Of a stretch of DNA of 64,000 bases, positions 27,614 through 35,643 are shown piece after piece. A program made the translations under genes and the position numbers. Origin of the DNA: an uncultured Flavobacteriaceae bacterium. GTDB taxonomy: Bacteria > Bacteroidota > Bacteroidia > Flavobacteriales > Flavobacteriaceae. Numbering within the stretch: position 1 is the stretch's first letter; the number at the start of each line of letters is the position of its first letter. Where the stretch lies: positions 1 through 64,000 of the forward strand of contig CAJXVT010000003.1 of the NCBI GenBank assembly GCA_913062575.1, given 5' to 3'. A model generated the notes under the pieces. That model ran no database searches. It was given only the letters and a program-made list of their open reading frames with translations, and was not told where the DNA came from.

Positions 27614-27648
27614 TCATTGCGAAAGCGGCACAACTGAGGCAATCTCAT
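27614..27648. repeat. Short dispersed-repeat-like element (CATTGCG...GCAATCTC type)
   Basis: TCATTGCGAAAGCGGCACAA continues to GGCAATCTCAT. It resembles the GTCATTGCGAG...GAAGCAATCTC element scattered through many Bacteroidota intergenic regions; its ends carry the inverted ATTGC/GCAAT pair. Single copy in this window, so the repeat status rests on prior knowledge. Confidence 0.55.
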
Positions 27649-27671
27649 AATACTGAAACTAATTTATATAT

Positions 27672-27706
27672 AAAAAAAGCCCAAACTTTAAGTTTGGGCT
27701 TTTTTT
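27672..27706. terminator. Strong bidirectional terminator after guaB
   Basis: GCCCAAACTT (27679-27688) pairs with AAGTTTGGGC (27690-27699), flanked by seven As before and seven Ts after, so it can end transcription from either side. Confidence 0.85.
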
Positions 27707-27943
27707 GTTAAGCCAAGAGCAAATTAGGTATTTCGAATACTACTTTCAATTAAAGTATATTTAGAAGTAATAGCGGCTAAATTCTAAATCTTAATGACAA
27801 GTTTTTTTTATTACTTATTACTCGCCATTTTATTCATAATATAAAAAAATGACTGAATCCATGCGTATTACTACGTGTTCATAGCATTCTTTTAAAAAGT
27901 GATTGAATTATTTGTTATCTTGTAAGAAAAAAACCAGAAAACT

Positions 27944-28489
27944 ATGTATGGATTGGTAAATAAAGCAGCACAAGATTTTGTAATTGAAGGACACGGAGAA
28001 GAAGTTTGGCAACTAATTAAAGCAAAAGCAGGCGTAAAAGAAGCAGCCTTTGTAAGCATGCAACCTTATCCAGATGCCATTACCTATAATATTGTTGGCG
28101 CAGCTTCAGAGCATTTAGGTGTAGACGCAAATGATATATTAGAAGCATTTGGAAAATACTGGATTAAATTTACCATGGTAGAAGGCTATTCTCATTTATT
28201 AGATTTGGCAGGTGGTACGTTTCCAGAGTTTTTAAATAACTTAAACAATATGCACGGACATATTGCACAATCATTTACCGAGTTAAAACCACCTTCTTTT
28301 TATTGTGAGGAGATAGATGATCACACCTTTAAATTTGAGTATCATAGTGATAGACCTGGCTTGGTTAGGTTTGTAACGGGCTTGTTATTGGGCTTAGGAG
28401 ATCGATTCAAGATAAATGTAAGTGTTGAGTACATTGGGACTATTGGCGACAAGGAAAATAGTCATGAATATAAAGTTACCCATAAATAA
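27944..28489 (+). CDS. H-NOX heme nitric oxide sensor
   Basis: 181 residues covering one H-NOX (HNOB) domain. It starts MYGLVNKA as in the family. The proximal heme ligand is His104 in NNLNNMHGHI, closely matching the soluble guanylate cyclase beta1 sequence, and the porphyrin-propionate motif Y-x-S-x-R is Y133-S135-R137. The position that holds a distal tyrosine in O2-binding H-NOX proteins appears to be Phe143 here, so selective NO binding without stable O2 binding is predicted. No membrane segment. The kinase gene begins 13 bp after the stop, so the pair forms an operon in which H-NOX presumably controls the kinase in trans. Confidence 0.93.
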   Translation: MYGLVNKAAQDFVIEGHGEEVWQLIKAKAGVKEAAFVSMQPYPDAITYNIVGAASEHLGVDANDILEAFGKYWIKFTMVEGYSHLLDLAGGTFPEFLNNLNNMHGHIAQSFTELKPPSFYCEEIDDHTFKFEYHSDRPGLVRFVTGLLLGLGDRFKINVSVEYIGTIGDKENSHEYKVTHK

Positions 28490-28502
28490 ATCTTAATCAC
28501 TA

Positions 28503-29663
28503 TTGAAAAAGTCAAACCAAATATTTCCATTTAAAGATGCTTCAGTTATGGATGCTCTTTTTCCGTTTTTCATATTGATACAAAAAGATATGAAGATTGT
28601 ACGGGTTGGACGCTCCATAACGAAATTAGGATTGGGTAAAATTGGCGAACCTTTTTTAAACCACTTTACCGTTGAAAGACCTAGAGAAACAAACACTTTT
28701 GAAGAGATTAAACGACAAGATTGCGCATTGTTTATCTTAGAAGTACATGATAAAATTGGATTCAAATTTCGAGGGCAAATGTATTACGATGCTCCGAACG
28801 ACCAACTATACTTTTTAGGAAGTCCCTTGCTTAAATCTTTTGATGACCTTAAAGAAGTGGAGCTTATATTGACTGATTTTGCCTTGCATGATAATATCAA
28901 TCAGTTTCTTTTTTCAATGCAAATGATGATCTCCTCTTTAAAAGATTCTAAAAATATTGCAGACAGTCTAGAAAAATCGAACCGTGTTTTGCAGCAAAAA
29001 AACGAGGAATTACAGAATTTTGCACACATCTTGTCTCACGATTTAAAAACACCTATACGCGGCGTGCTTACCTTGTCAGAATTTATGCAAGAAGATATTG
29101 AGAATAACCAAATGGATGAGGTAAATAGCCATATAGAAGCCATTAAAAGGCGGGTAATTCGTATGAATGGCTTAATTGAAGGTATCCTTGATTTTAGCAA
29201 AATTGGCATGTTAAAGTCGAAAAAAGAAAGCATAGATTTGAATGTACTTATTAACGAAATTTTTGAAGATGCCATTACCAAAGAAAATATTGTGTGCACC
29301 ATTAAAACAAAACTTCCAATTATACACAATGTGCGGGTATTGTTTGTACAACTATTCTCTAATTTAATTAGCAATGCTGTAAAGCATAATGATAAAGAAC
29401 AAGGAGGCATTACCGTTGATTATAAGGCTTCTAAAGACTTTCATGAATTCTCTGTTGCAGATAACGGCCCAGGAATTGCGAAGAGTTATCACGAGAAAAT
29501 ATTTAAACTATATCAAACTTTAAATGAGGATGAAGAGATTGATAGTACTGGTGTGGGACTTTCTATTGTAAAAAAAATAATTACGGTACTCAACGGAACG
29601 ATTACCCTAGAATCTAAACTAAATGAAGGTACCACTTTTTATATAAAAATACCTAATTCTTAA
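28503..29663 (+). CDS. Histidine kinase with N-terminal HNOBA domain
   Basis: 386 residues from a TTG at 28503; the first ATG is at 28548 (MDALFPFF) and would keep all recognisable domains, so the start is uncertain. The N-terminal HNOBA (PAS-like) domain, about 16-140, has LFPFFILIQKDMKIVRVG and RGQMYYDAPNDQLYFLGSP, close to the domain that follows H-NOX in soluble guanylate cyclase. A coiled coil (about 150-170) leads to HisKA with HILSHDLKTP (phosphorylated histidine) and HATPase_c with NLISNAVKH, DNGPGIA and TGVGLSIVKK. No transmembrane segment or receiver domain. It should autophosphorylate according to the NO state of the H-NOX protein; the response regulator is not in the window. Confidence 0.88.
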   Translation: MKKSNQIFPFKDASVMDALFPFFILIQKDMKIVRVGRSITKLGLGKIGEPFLNHFTVERPRETNTFEEIKRQDCALFILEVHDKIGFKFRGQMYYDAPNDQLYFLGSPLLKSFDDLKEVELILTDFALHDNINQFLFSMQMMISSLKDSKNIADSLEKSNRVLQQKNEELQNFAHILSHDLKTPIRGVLTLSEFMQEDIENNQMDEVNSHIEAIKRRVIRMNGLIEGILDFSKIGMLKSKKESIDLNVLINEIFEDAITKENIVCTIKTKLPIIHNVRVLFVQLFSNLISNAVKHNDKEQGGITVDYKASKDFHEFSVADNGPGIAKSYHEKIFKLYQTLNEDEEIDSTGVGLSIVKKIITVLNGTITLESKLNEGTTFYIKIPNS

Positions 29664-29710
29664 TTGAAGAGACCTATTGATGCACATCTAATTGCAGATA
29701 GTTTATTTAT

Positions 29711-29753
29711 CAGTTCGAGTGATTCTGATTTTTCTCAAAATTGTATAGAGAAC
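29711..29753. repeat. Short dispersed-repeat-like element (CAGTTCGAGTG...AGAGAAC type)
   Basis: CAGTTCGAGTGATTCTGATT continuing to TTGTATAGAGAAC. It resembles the TGTCAGTTCGAGTG...TGTATCGAGAAC element known to me from flavobacterial intergenic regions, often beside terminators, as here. Only one copy is seen in the window. Confidence 0.45.
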
Positions 29754-29760
29754 AATGTAT

Positions 29761-29798
29761 ATATAAAAAGCCCAAACAATCCGTTTGGGCTTTTTATA
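29761..29798. terminator. Bidirectional terminator between kinase and DUF805 genes
   Basis: GCCCAAAC (29770-29777) pairs with GTTTGGGC (29783-29790), loop AATCC, with flanking AAAAA and TTTTT and further TATA symmetry. It serves the convergent genes on both sides. Confidence 0.85.
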
Positions 29799-29814
29799 TT
29801 TATAAATACGGTCT

Positions 29815-30249
29815 TTATTCTCGTCCAATATCATTGATACCTCTATCATTCCCAATATTTTTTGGGTTTTGCCCCCATTGGTTAGGTCCATGGTCACTTT
29901 CAAAACACAATAAAATCAATAGCCATAACCAGCCAATACATGGCACAAAATAGATGCAAATCCACCAACCACTTTTACCGGTATCGTGCAAGCGTCTTGC
30001 TGCAACTGCTAAAGAAGGAATAAATGTTGCGAGGCCATAAATTGTAAGAAATGTAAAAACACCTCCAAAGCTGTCAAAATTTGGTTCGCCACCTTCTTCA
30101 AAGACATCTATAAAACTAAAGAAACCACTTGCAAAGAGCAATCCAAAAGTGATGATGGTGTTGAATAATTGAAACATCCAATATTCCATTCTTCGTGCTC
30201 TTCCTGTAAAATCTGCATACTGTTTTAATACTTTAAAATACCAATTCAT
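29815..30249 (-). CDS. DUF805 family membrane protein
   Basis: 144 residues with three or four hydrophobic helices. It matches DUF805 by ADFTGRARRMEYWMF near the start, ARRLHDTGKSGWW in the middle and GPNQWGQNPK near the end. The family has no established biochemical role. It lies 51 bp downstream of the DUF58 gene on the same strand and may be the last gene of the MoxR cluster, though DUF805 genes also occur alone. It ends against a bidirectional terminator. Confidence 0.85.
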   Translation of the reverse strand: MNWYFKVLKQYADFTGRARRMEYWMFQLFNTIITFGLLFASGFFSFIDVFEEGGEPNFDSFGGVFTFLTIYGLATFIPSLAVAARRLHDTGKSGWWICIYFVPCIGWLWLLILLCFESDHGPNQWGQNPKNIGNDRGINDIGRE

Positions 30250-30300
30250 TTTTTTTTTTTAGTTTTAATAGTTAGTTAATTTATAGAAATAGCAAAAAAA

Positions 30301-31635
30301 TTAAAACAAGCCTCTAGATTTAAATTCTAAGTACTTGTTCATTGTTTCGCTGGTTAGTTCTTCTGGTTTGGTGAGTACAGATTGAATTCCGTATTTCTTT
30401 AATTCGTTGACAATTTGCTTTTTTTCGAGCATAAATTTTTCTGCTATAATGGTATCATAGACACCTAAAACAGTTTCAGATTTTTTGTTAATAATTTTAT
30501 TGAGTTCTGTATTTTTAAAGAAGACCACCAATAACAAATGGTTTTTTGCAATGGCTCTTAAATAGGGGAGTTGCCTTTTAAGAGAATCCATGGTTTCGAA
30601 GTTGGTAAATAGAATTAATAAACTTCTATGTGTTATTTTCCTTTTTATTGTAGCATACAACAAGCTATAATCTGACTCATGAAAATCTGTATGTACGTTA
30701 TACAAAGATTCTGAAATTAAATTCATTTGCGTATTTCGTTGTTCTGCTACAATTAAATCTTCTAGTTTTTTAGAAAATGTAAGCATTCCGGCTTTGTCTT
30801 GTTTTCTAAGTATGATGTTACAAATGGCTAAGGTTGCATTTACTGCATAATCTAATAATGTAAGTCCGTTAAAATGCATTTGCATGGCTCTTCCTTTATC
30901 TATAATAGCGTATACAGGCTGCGATTTTTCTTCTACATACTGATTGACCATGAACTGATTGCGCTTGGCTGTGGCTTTCCAATTTAAGGTTCTTACATCG
31001 TCTCCAGAAACGTATTCTTTTATTTGTTCGAACTCTAAAGAATGGCCAATTCTTCTTGTTTTTCTAGTTCCAACGGCATTCACAGAATTGGTAAAAGCTT
31101 TGATATTAAACTCTCTTAGTTTTAAGAATGAAGGATAACATTTTACTTTTTTTGCTGCTCCCAATACATATTTTTTGGTAGCAAGTTGTAAAGGTGTTGA
31201 GACATAAAGATTGATTTTTCCAAAATTATATTCGCCTCTTTTTTTAGGCACTACATTGTAATGCAGTGCTTTTTCCTCACCTACTTTTAACTGTTCTTTA
31301 AAAATAAAATCTCGTTGCTGAAATTGATAGGGAAGTTCTTCTATTAACGAGGTGTAGGTTTTAAACTTATAGCGATTCTTTAGCTGTACAGTAATTTTAT
31401 TTTCATCTCCATTAGACAAACGTTCTGGTAATTGCCTTTCTGCTACAGCGCCATTTTTAGTAAGGTAGAGTAAGAATACATCTACCAATGTCAATAAAAA
31501 CAACACAAATAAGAACACTTTTGCAATGCTTAAAAACACAGACGCAAAGAAACCTAGCACACATAAAAGAGCAATGGCTCCAATGGCTATAAAAAGCCGA
31601 TTGTTTAAAAATAAAGTGTTGTATAATTTTTTCAA
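30301..31635 (-). CDS. DUF58 (VWA-like) domain protein of MoxR cluster
   Basis: 444 residues. Two N-terminal transmembrane helices (about 14-46) are followed by a soluble region. The DUF58 signature appears as YVSGDDVRTLNWKATAKRNQ (about 207-226), followed by a VWA-like beginning, PVYAIIDKGRAM. Such proteins are regular partners of MoxR ATPases and are thought to assemble or mature protein complexes at the membrane. It starts 16 bp after the MoxR gene. No catalytic motif is visible. Confidence 0.9.
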   Translation of the reverse strand: MKKLYNTLFLNNRLFIAIGAIALLCVLGFFASVFLSIAKVFLFVLFLLTLVDVFLLYLTKNGAVAERQLPERLSNGDENKITVQLKNRYKFKTYTSLIEELPYQFQQRDFIFKEQLKVGEEKALHYNVVPKKRGEYNFGKINLYVSTPLQLATKKYVLGAAKKVKCYPSFLKLREFNIKAFTNSVNAVGTRKTRRIGHSLEFEQIKEYVSGDDVRTLNWKATAKRNQFMVNQYVEEKSQPVYAIIDKGRAMQMHFNGLTLLDYAVNATLAICNIILRKQDKAGMLTFSKKLEDLIVAEQRNTQMNLISESLYNVHTDFHESDYSLLYATIKRKITHRSLLILFTNFETMDSLKRQLPYLRAIAKNHLLLVVFFKNTELNKIINKKSETVLGVYDTIIAEKFMLEKKQIVNELKKYGIQSVLTKPEELTSETMNKYLEFKSRGLF

Positions 31636-31651
31636 GTGTAAGGATTCTTTT

Positions 31652-32656
31652 TTACCTAGGAATTTCTACTGCTTCAATAATTTGTTCTATAATTTGCTTG
31701 CTGGTTAAGCCTTCCATTTCTCTTTCTGGCGTTACAATTACACGGTGTTGTAATACAGGAATCGTAGCGTTTTTAATATCTTCTGGCGTTACAAAATCAC
31801 GTCCTGCGATAGCTGCAAATGCTTTTGATGCTTTTAAAATAGCAATACTTGCTCTTGGCGATGCGCCTAGATATAAGTAAGAGTTTGTTCTTGTACTTAC
31901 TACAATCTGCGTAATGTATTTTAACAGGTTTTCTTCTACACTTATTTTTGTTACCAAGTTTTTATATTCAATAATTGACGCTCCAGAAATTACTTCTTCA
32001 ATCTTTTCTAGTTTTGTAGTGTCTTTTAAGTGTTGTTCTCTAGACACAATTTCAAATTCTTCATCTGCCGTTGGATACTCAACATTTATCTTAAACAAAA
32101 AACGATCTAACTGCGCTTCTGGTAGGCGATAGGTTCCTTCTTGCTCTATAGGATTTTGTGTTGCCAATACAATAAACGGCTCAACCATCTTGTACCTTGT
32201 ACCATCTATGGTAACTTGATGTTCTTCCATTACTTCAAACAAAGCGGCCTGTGTTTTTGCGGGCGCTCTATTAATTTCATCAATCAATATCATATTAGAA
32301 AAAATAGGACCTTTCTTAAATTCAAACTCAGAGGTTTGTAAATTGTAAACAGAGGTTCCTAAAATATCTGAAGGCATTAAATCTGGTGTGAATTGTATTC
32401 TGCTAAAATCAATTGCCATGGTTCTAGAAAGCAACTTAGCTGTAATTGTTTTTGCAACTCCAGGAACTCCTTCTATCAGCGCATGTCCGTCTGCCAACAA
32501 AGAAACTAGCAATAGGTTTATCATGTCTTTTTGACCTACAATTACTTTTTGAAGTTCTCCTTTAATTTTAAAGATACTCTCTTGTAATTTAGAAACATCT
32601 AACCTGTTTTCAAATTCCAATTGTGTAGTTGTACTCTCTTGGTTTGCTTCTTCCAT
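31652..32656 (-). CDS. MoxR-family AAA+ ATPase
   Basis: 334 residues, cytoplasmic. Walker A GVPGVAKT (about 60-67), Walker B MILIDEINRAP (about 122-132), sensor ATQNPIEQEGTY, and an AAA lid domain. MoxR proteins act as chaperone-like ATPases and pair with VWA/DUF58 proteins; this gene lies between a DUF4350-like gene (1-bp gap) and DUF58. The cluster order SpoIIM-like, DUF4129-like, DUF4350-like, MoxR, DUF58 is common in Bacteroidota, but its client is not known from sequence. Confidence 0.94.
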   Translation of the reverse strand: MEEANQESTTTQLEFENRLDVSKLQESIFKIKGELQKVIVGQKDMINLLLVSLLADGHALIEGVPGVAKTITAKLLSRTMAIDFSRIQFTPDLMPSDILGTSVYNLQTSEFEFKKGPIFSNMILIDEINRAPAKTQAALFEVMEEHQVTIDGTRYKMVEPFIVLATQNPIEQEGTYRLPEAQLDRFLFKINVEYPTADEEFEIVSREQHLKDTTKLEKIEEVISGASIIEYKNLVTKISVEENLLKYITQIVVSTRTNSYLYLGASPRASIAILKASKAFAAIAGRDFVTPEDIKNATIPVLQHRVIVTPEREMEGLTSKQIIEQIIEAVEIPR

Positions 32657-32657
32657 A

Positions 32658-33881
32658 TTATTTTATTTTAAAAAAATTTTCTATCATTTTGTTCAAACTA
32701 ACCAATTCTTCTTCAGAGCATTCATACTTTTTGTTCAATGCAATAATGGTATTGATTAGGTATTTGGTATTACTCAATTTGTTTTCAGATTTTAAAGCTA
32801 GTCGCTCTATAAAAGCTGAATTTAAGTTATTTGTTTCTAATAAATAGAGGGTTCTTACTTTTTCAAAGAAATACCCAATCTTTTTAGTCACTAAATCTTT
32901 ATGGTTATTTTCTTTGTGATATAGGTTTGCTATTGTTTGCGTAAACTCTACGGTTGAGTTTTTTAAGCCATTCACAATCGGAATTGGTCGTTGTTTTCTT
33001 CTCGCATTAAACAACATAAATAAAAGCAATCCAAACAGAGATACATATAAGAACCAGGTTAAACTCTCGTTCTTTAAAAAGAAACTAAATATTGATTCTT
33101 TGTTTTCATTTTCTTTTGATGAATGCTTGCTTGTTCTAATTAACGGATCCCAAAGAACTGTTCTATTTGGCAAGTAAGACAGTACATTTTCTGCATAGTC
33201 ATACTTTTCATTAATCATAAAATAGTTGGTAAATACATTTGGTTGAGTATGAATATAAACAGCTCCTTTACCGTGATAAATTTTTATAAAATTTGGTTCT
33301 TCCTTTCCGTTTACATCTTGAGTTCCTAATACAATTGATTTGTTTTTGTTAAAGGTAGAAATATAATTTTTTCTGATGTTTCTGTCAAAATCATAGTTCT
33401 TTTCAGCGTATTTTTTATGCTCTAATGATAAACTACCAGCTAGTTGTTTTAATTGAGAAGGGTTGTGTTTTTCCTTGTCTAAATTGGTTATTTCAAAATC
33501 TAATTGCTCTTTTAAATCGGTTGTAAAATGATTTAAAGAGATAAAGGCAGTATTACCATTATGTACAAATCTAAGTAAGCTCTCTACACCAGAAGAAGTA
33601 AATTTATGCCCAGATGCTTTTATACAGATGTAATTGTAATAATTATCTTCTTCTTCAATTTCTAAATAATTATAGGTTAAATAGTCAAATATGTTTTCTT
33701 TTAGAGTGATGATTTTATTATCGTTAAATAATGTAGACGCTTCATTAAAAACAATATAGGTGCCAAAAGGAGCTTTGTTTTTTTCTCTATAGCTTTCATT
33801 CCAATCGGTTTTATTACAGCTTATAAAAAGAAAGCTAACAGCAATAAGAATAAGGGTTGTTTTGTTTTTTAGTCTCATCAT
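32658..33881 (-). CDS. DUF4350-like lipoprotein/membrane protein
   Basis: 407 residues. Lipoprotein signal with lipobox FLFISC (about residue 22). The N-terminal domain of some 250 residues is DUF4350-like (FNEASTLFNDNKI, SGVESLLRFVHNGNTAFIS, and a GKGAVYIHTQPNVFTNYFM segment); one transmembrane helix follows near 275-293 (LTWFLYVSLFGLLLFMLFN), then a basic stretch RRKQRPIPIVNG and a helical cytoplasmic tail. It overlaps the upstream gene by 4 bp. It is the periplasm-facing component of the MoxR cluster by topology; molecular role unknown. Confidence 0.8.
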   Translation of the reverse strand: MMRLKNKTTLILIAVSFLFISCNKTDWNESYREKNKAPFGTYIVFNEASTLFNDNKIITLKENIFDYLTYNYLEIEEEDNYYNYICIKASGHKFTSSGVESLLRFVHNGNTAFISLNHFTTDLKEQLDFEITNLDKEKHNPSQLKQLAGSLSLEHKKYAEKNYDFDRNIRKNYISTFNKNKSIVLGTQDVNGKEEPNFIKIYHGKGAVYIHTQPNVFTNYFMINEKYDYAENVLSYLPNRTVLWDPLIRTSKHSSKENENKESIFSFFLKNESLTWFLYVSLFGLLLFMLFNARRKQRPIPIVNGLKNSTVEFTQTIANLYHKENNHKDLVTKKIGYFFEKVRTLYLLETNNLNSAFIERLALKSENKLSNTKYLINTIIALNKKYECSEEELVSLNKMIENFFKIK

Positions 33882-34657
33882 TTAATTTTTTTTATAAATG
33901 ATTGAAACTTGTTTTCTAACCGTGTAAACAGACTTGTATCTAGAGCAAACTCTCCATACCAAACATAATCGTAGATATATGATAATTGCGAAAAGTCTTT
34001 TCTCGTTTTTTTGTTTTTTAGTTCGAACAAATAATCAGTATTCGTTTTTTCTTTATGATATTCTATCTGTTTGTTTTCTGATAGCTTTTTTAAAACTGAT
34101 AAGTAATAATATCTAGTCGCCAATCTATAATCTTCACTAAAAATAGCAGCTTTTAATAGCTTGTCGTAATCATTTTCATTGATGTTCTCTTCTTCCTGTT
34201 GGTAGATTTCTGCTTTGGTAATTTTTGTGTCACTCTTCTTAAAGCTCCAAAAACCACTCTCGGTGTTTATCAAGCTTTTTAAAATAATTAGAACAACAAT
34301 AATTCCTAATACATAAGGGAATACGCTAGCAAGAAAGATAAAAAAGTTAGCCCCGAAGTTGCTATTTGAAACAGGTTTTACATCTCTTTTAGGCTCAGGA
34401 TTTTTTAAATTATCAATATATTCAAAATCTTTTCCTGAATATTTATTTTTTAAGTTGTCTTCAAATTTCTTCTCATCAGAAATAGCAATATTTTTTTTGT
34501 AGATGATACTATCATTACTAATAATTGAAGAACTTCTCTTTTCAATTTTATCTTCTAGTATATCTTTAATTGAATCTCTTAATCGATCTTCATTAGCATT
34601 TTGCGAAAAGCCAAAACTGGTACTTAAAAAATAAAGAAGGAGCAGGATTCTTTTCAT
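33878..34657 (-). CDS. DUF4129-like membrane protein of MoxR cluster
   Basis: 259 residues. Sec signal (LLYFLSTSFGFSQ), a charged region, one transmembrane helix (about 106-128), then a helical C-terminal domain with AAIFSEDYRLATRYYYLSVL and YIYDYVWYGEF, the pattern of DUF4129 domains. The genes on both sides overlap it by 4 bp each, so translation is coupled across the three. The assignment to DUF4129 comes from motif resemblance and cluster position. Confidence 0.68.
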   Translation of the reverse strand: MKRILLLLYFLSTSFGFSQNANEDRLRDSIKDILEDKIEKRSSSIISNDSIIYKKNIAISDEKKFEDNLKNKYSGKDFEYIDNLKNPEPKRDVKPVSNSNFGANFFIFLASVFPYVLGIIVVLIILKSLINTESGFWSFKKSDTKITKAEIYQQEEENINENDYDKLLKAAIFSEDYRLATRYYYLSVLKKLSENKQIEYHKEKTNTDYLFELKNKKTRKDFSQLSYIYDYVWYGEFALDTSLFTRLENKFQSFIKKIK

Positions 34658-35622
34658 AACCTTAAACCGTGTTTTTTAGCTACTTTAAAAGGGAAATATA
34701 AATAGTAATAACTAATACTTGCCAAACAAAAAAGAATAATTGCAAAGCAAACAAATGTTGGCATTATATTGTAATATCTTGTAACATAACCTTCTAAAAC
34801 AGCAGCAGCAATTGTAAACGGAATGGTACTTAAAAAGAGAATAAATGCATTCCGCATTCCTATTTTAAAAGATTCAAAACGTTTGTATGCTCCAGGGAAT
34901 AAGATGCTTGCGCCAATAATATACCCAGCGGCGGCTTCAATAATCATTCCGAAAATTTCATAAGTTCCGTGAATCCAAATTCCTTTAACACTGTCTAAAA
35001 AACTATTGTGTTGATAGAAAAACGCTTGAAAAACAGCAACCATAATTCCGTTATATACAATATAAAATCCTGTGCCAATTCCTACTAGCAACCCAGATAA
35101 AAACATGTTTAAACCCACACGCAAATTATTATCGAAAATGCCAATAAACGATCCCCAATTGCTACCGCCTTTATAAATGGCTAGCGCATCACCACTTTGA
35201 ATATTTTCTAATGTGGTGTCTATATAATCATTTCCTAGAATTTGTCTCGCAAAGCTTTCGTCATTAAAAGTAGATAGTAAACCAATAAAAAAACAGCAAA
35301 AGAAGAATATAAATGAGATGTAAATATATTTTCTGTAGTTGTATGAAATTAAAGGAACGGTGTCAAAGAAAAAATAAAGGATCACATTTTTATCCACTCT
35401 TTTTGTGTGATATACTTTTTCATAACTTGTTTTTGCAAGTTTGTTTAAATAGGTAACTACCTTACTCTTAGGATAGAAGGATTGAGCATATGCCAAATCA
35501 TTCATTATCTTAATATGTAGCTCCGCTAAACCATCAGGATCTTTTTTCTGATTATTTAGAGTTACTTGCTCAAATTCTAGCCATTTTTCTTTATTTTGCT
35601 TGATAAAAGCGACCTCTCTCAT
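34654..35622 (-). CDS. Stage II sporulation protein M-like (SpoIIM/DUF95) membrane protein
   Basis: About 322 residues if started at MREVAFIKQNKEKW (35622), the usual beginning of flavobacterial members; the next upstream ATG is 35640 (MFKFAL), and the track's 35712 start lies inside the divergent RDD gene and gives a Cys-rich leader unlike the family. It has an N-terminal soluble helical region, then about five transmembrane helices with IFDNNLRVGLNMFLSGLL and WIHGTYEIFGMIIEAAAGYI, the SpoIIM core. In non-sporulating bacteria these proteins accompany RDD and MoxR-cluster proteins. It is the first gene of the minus-strand cluster. Confidence 0.83.
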   Translation of the reverse strand: MREVAFIKQNKEKWLEFEQVTLNNQKKDPDGLAELHIKIMNDLAYAQSFYPKSKVVTYLNKLAKTSYEKVYHTKRVDKNVILYFFFDTVPLISYNYRKYIYISFIFFFCCFFIGLLSTFNDESFARQILGNDYIDTTLENIQSGDALAIYKGGSNWGSFIGIFDNNLRVGLNMFLSGLLVGIGTGFYIVYNGIMVAVFQAFFYQHNSFLDSVKGIWIHGTYEIFGMIIEAAAGYIIGASILFPGAYKRFESFKIGMRNAFILFLSTIPFTIAAAVLEGYVTRYYNIMPTFVCFAIILFCLASISYYYLYFPFKVAKKHGLRL

Positions 35623-35643
35623 TAAGGCGAATTTAAACATTGT

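Larger units (their letters stand above)
27607..27943 (+). other. 337-bp gene-free region between guaB and H-NOX gene
   Basis: Contains a dispersed-repeat-like element (27614-27648), a strong bidirectional terminator (27672-27706) and about 235 bp of AT-rich sequence before the H-NOX gene. Within that stretch CGTATTACTACG is a small inverted repeat (27864-27875), but I cannot assign a regulator, and no TAnnTTTG box was found. Confidence 0.5.
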
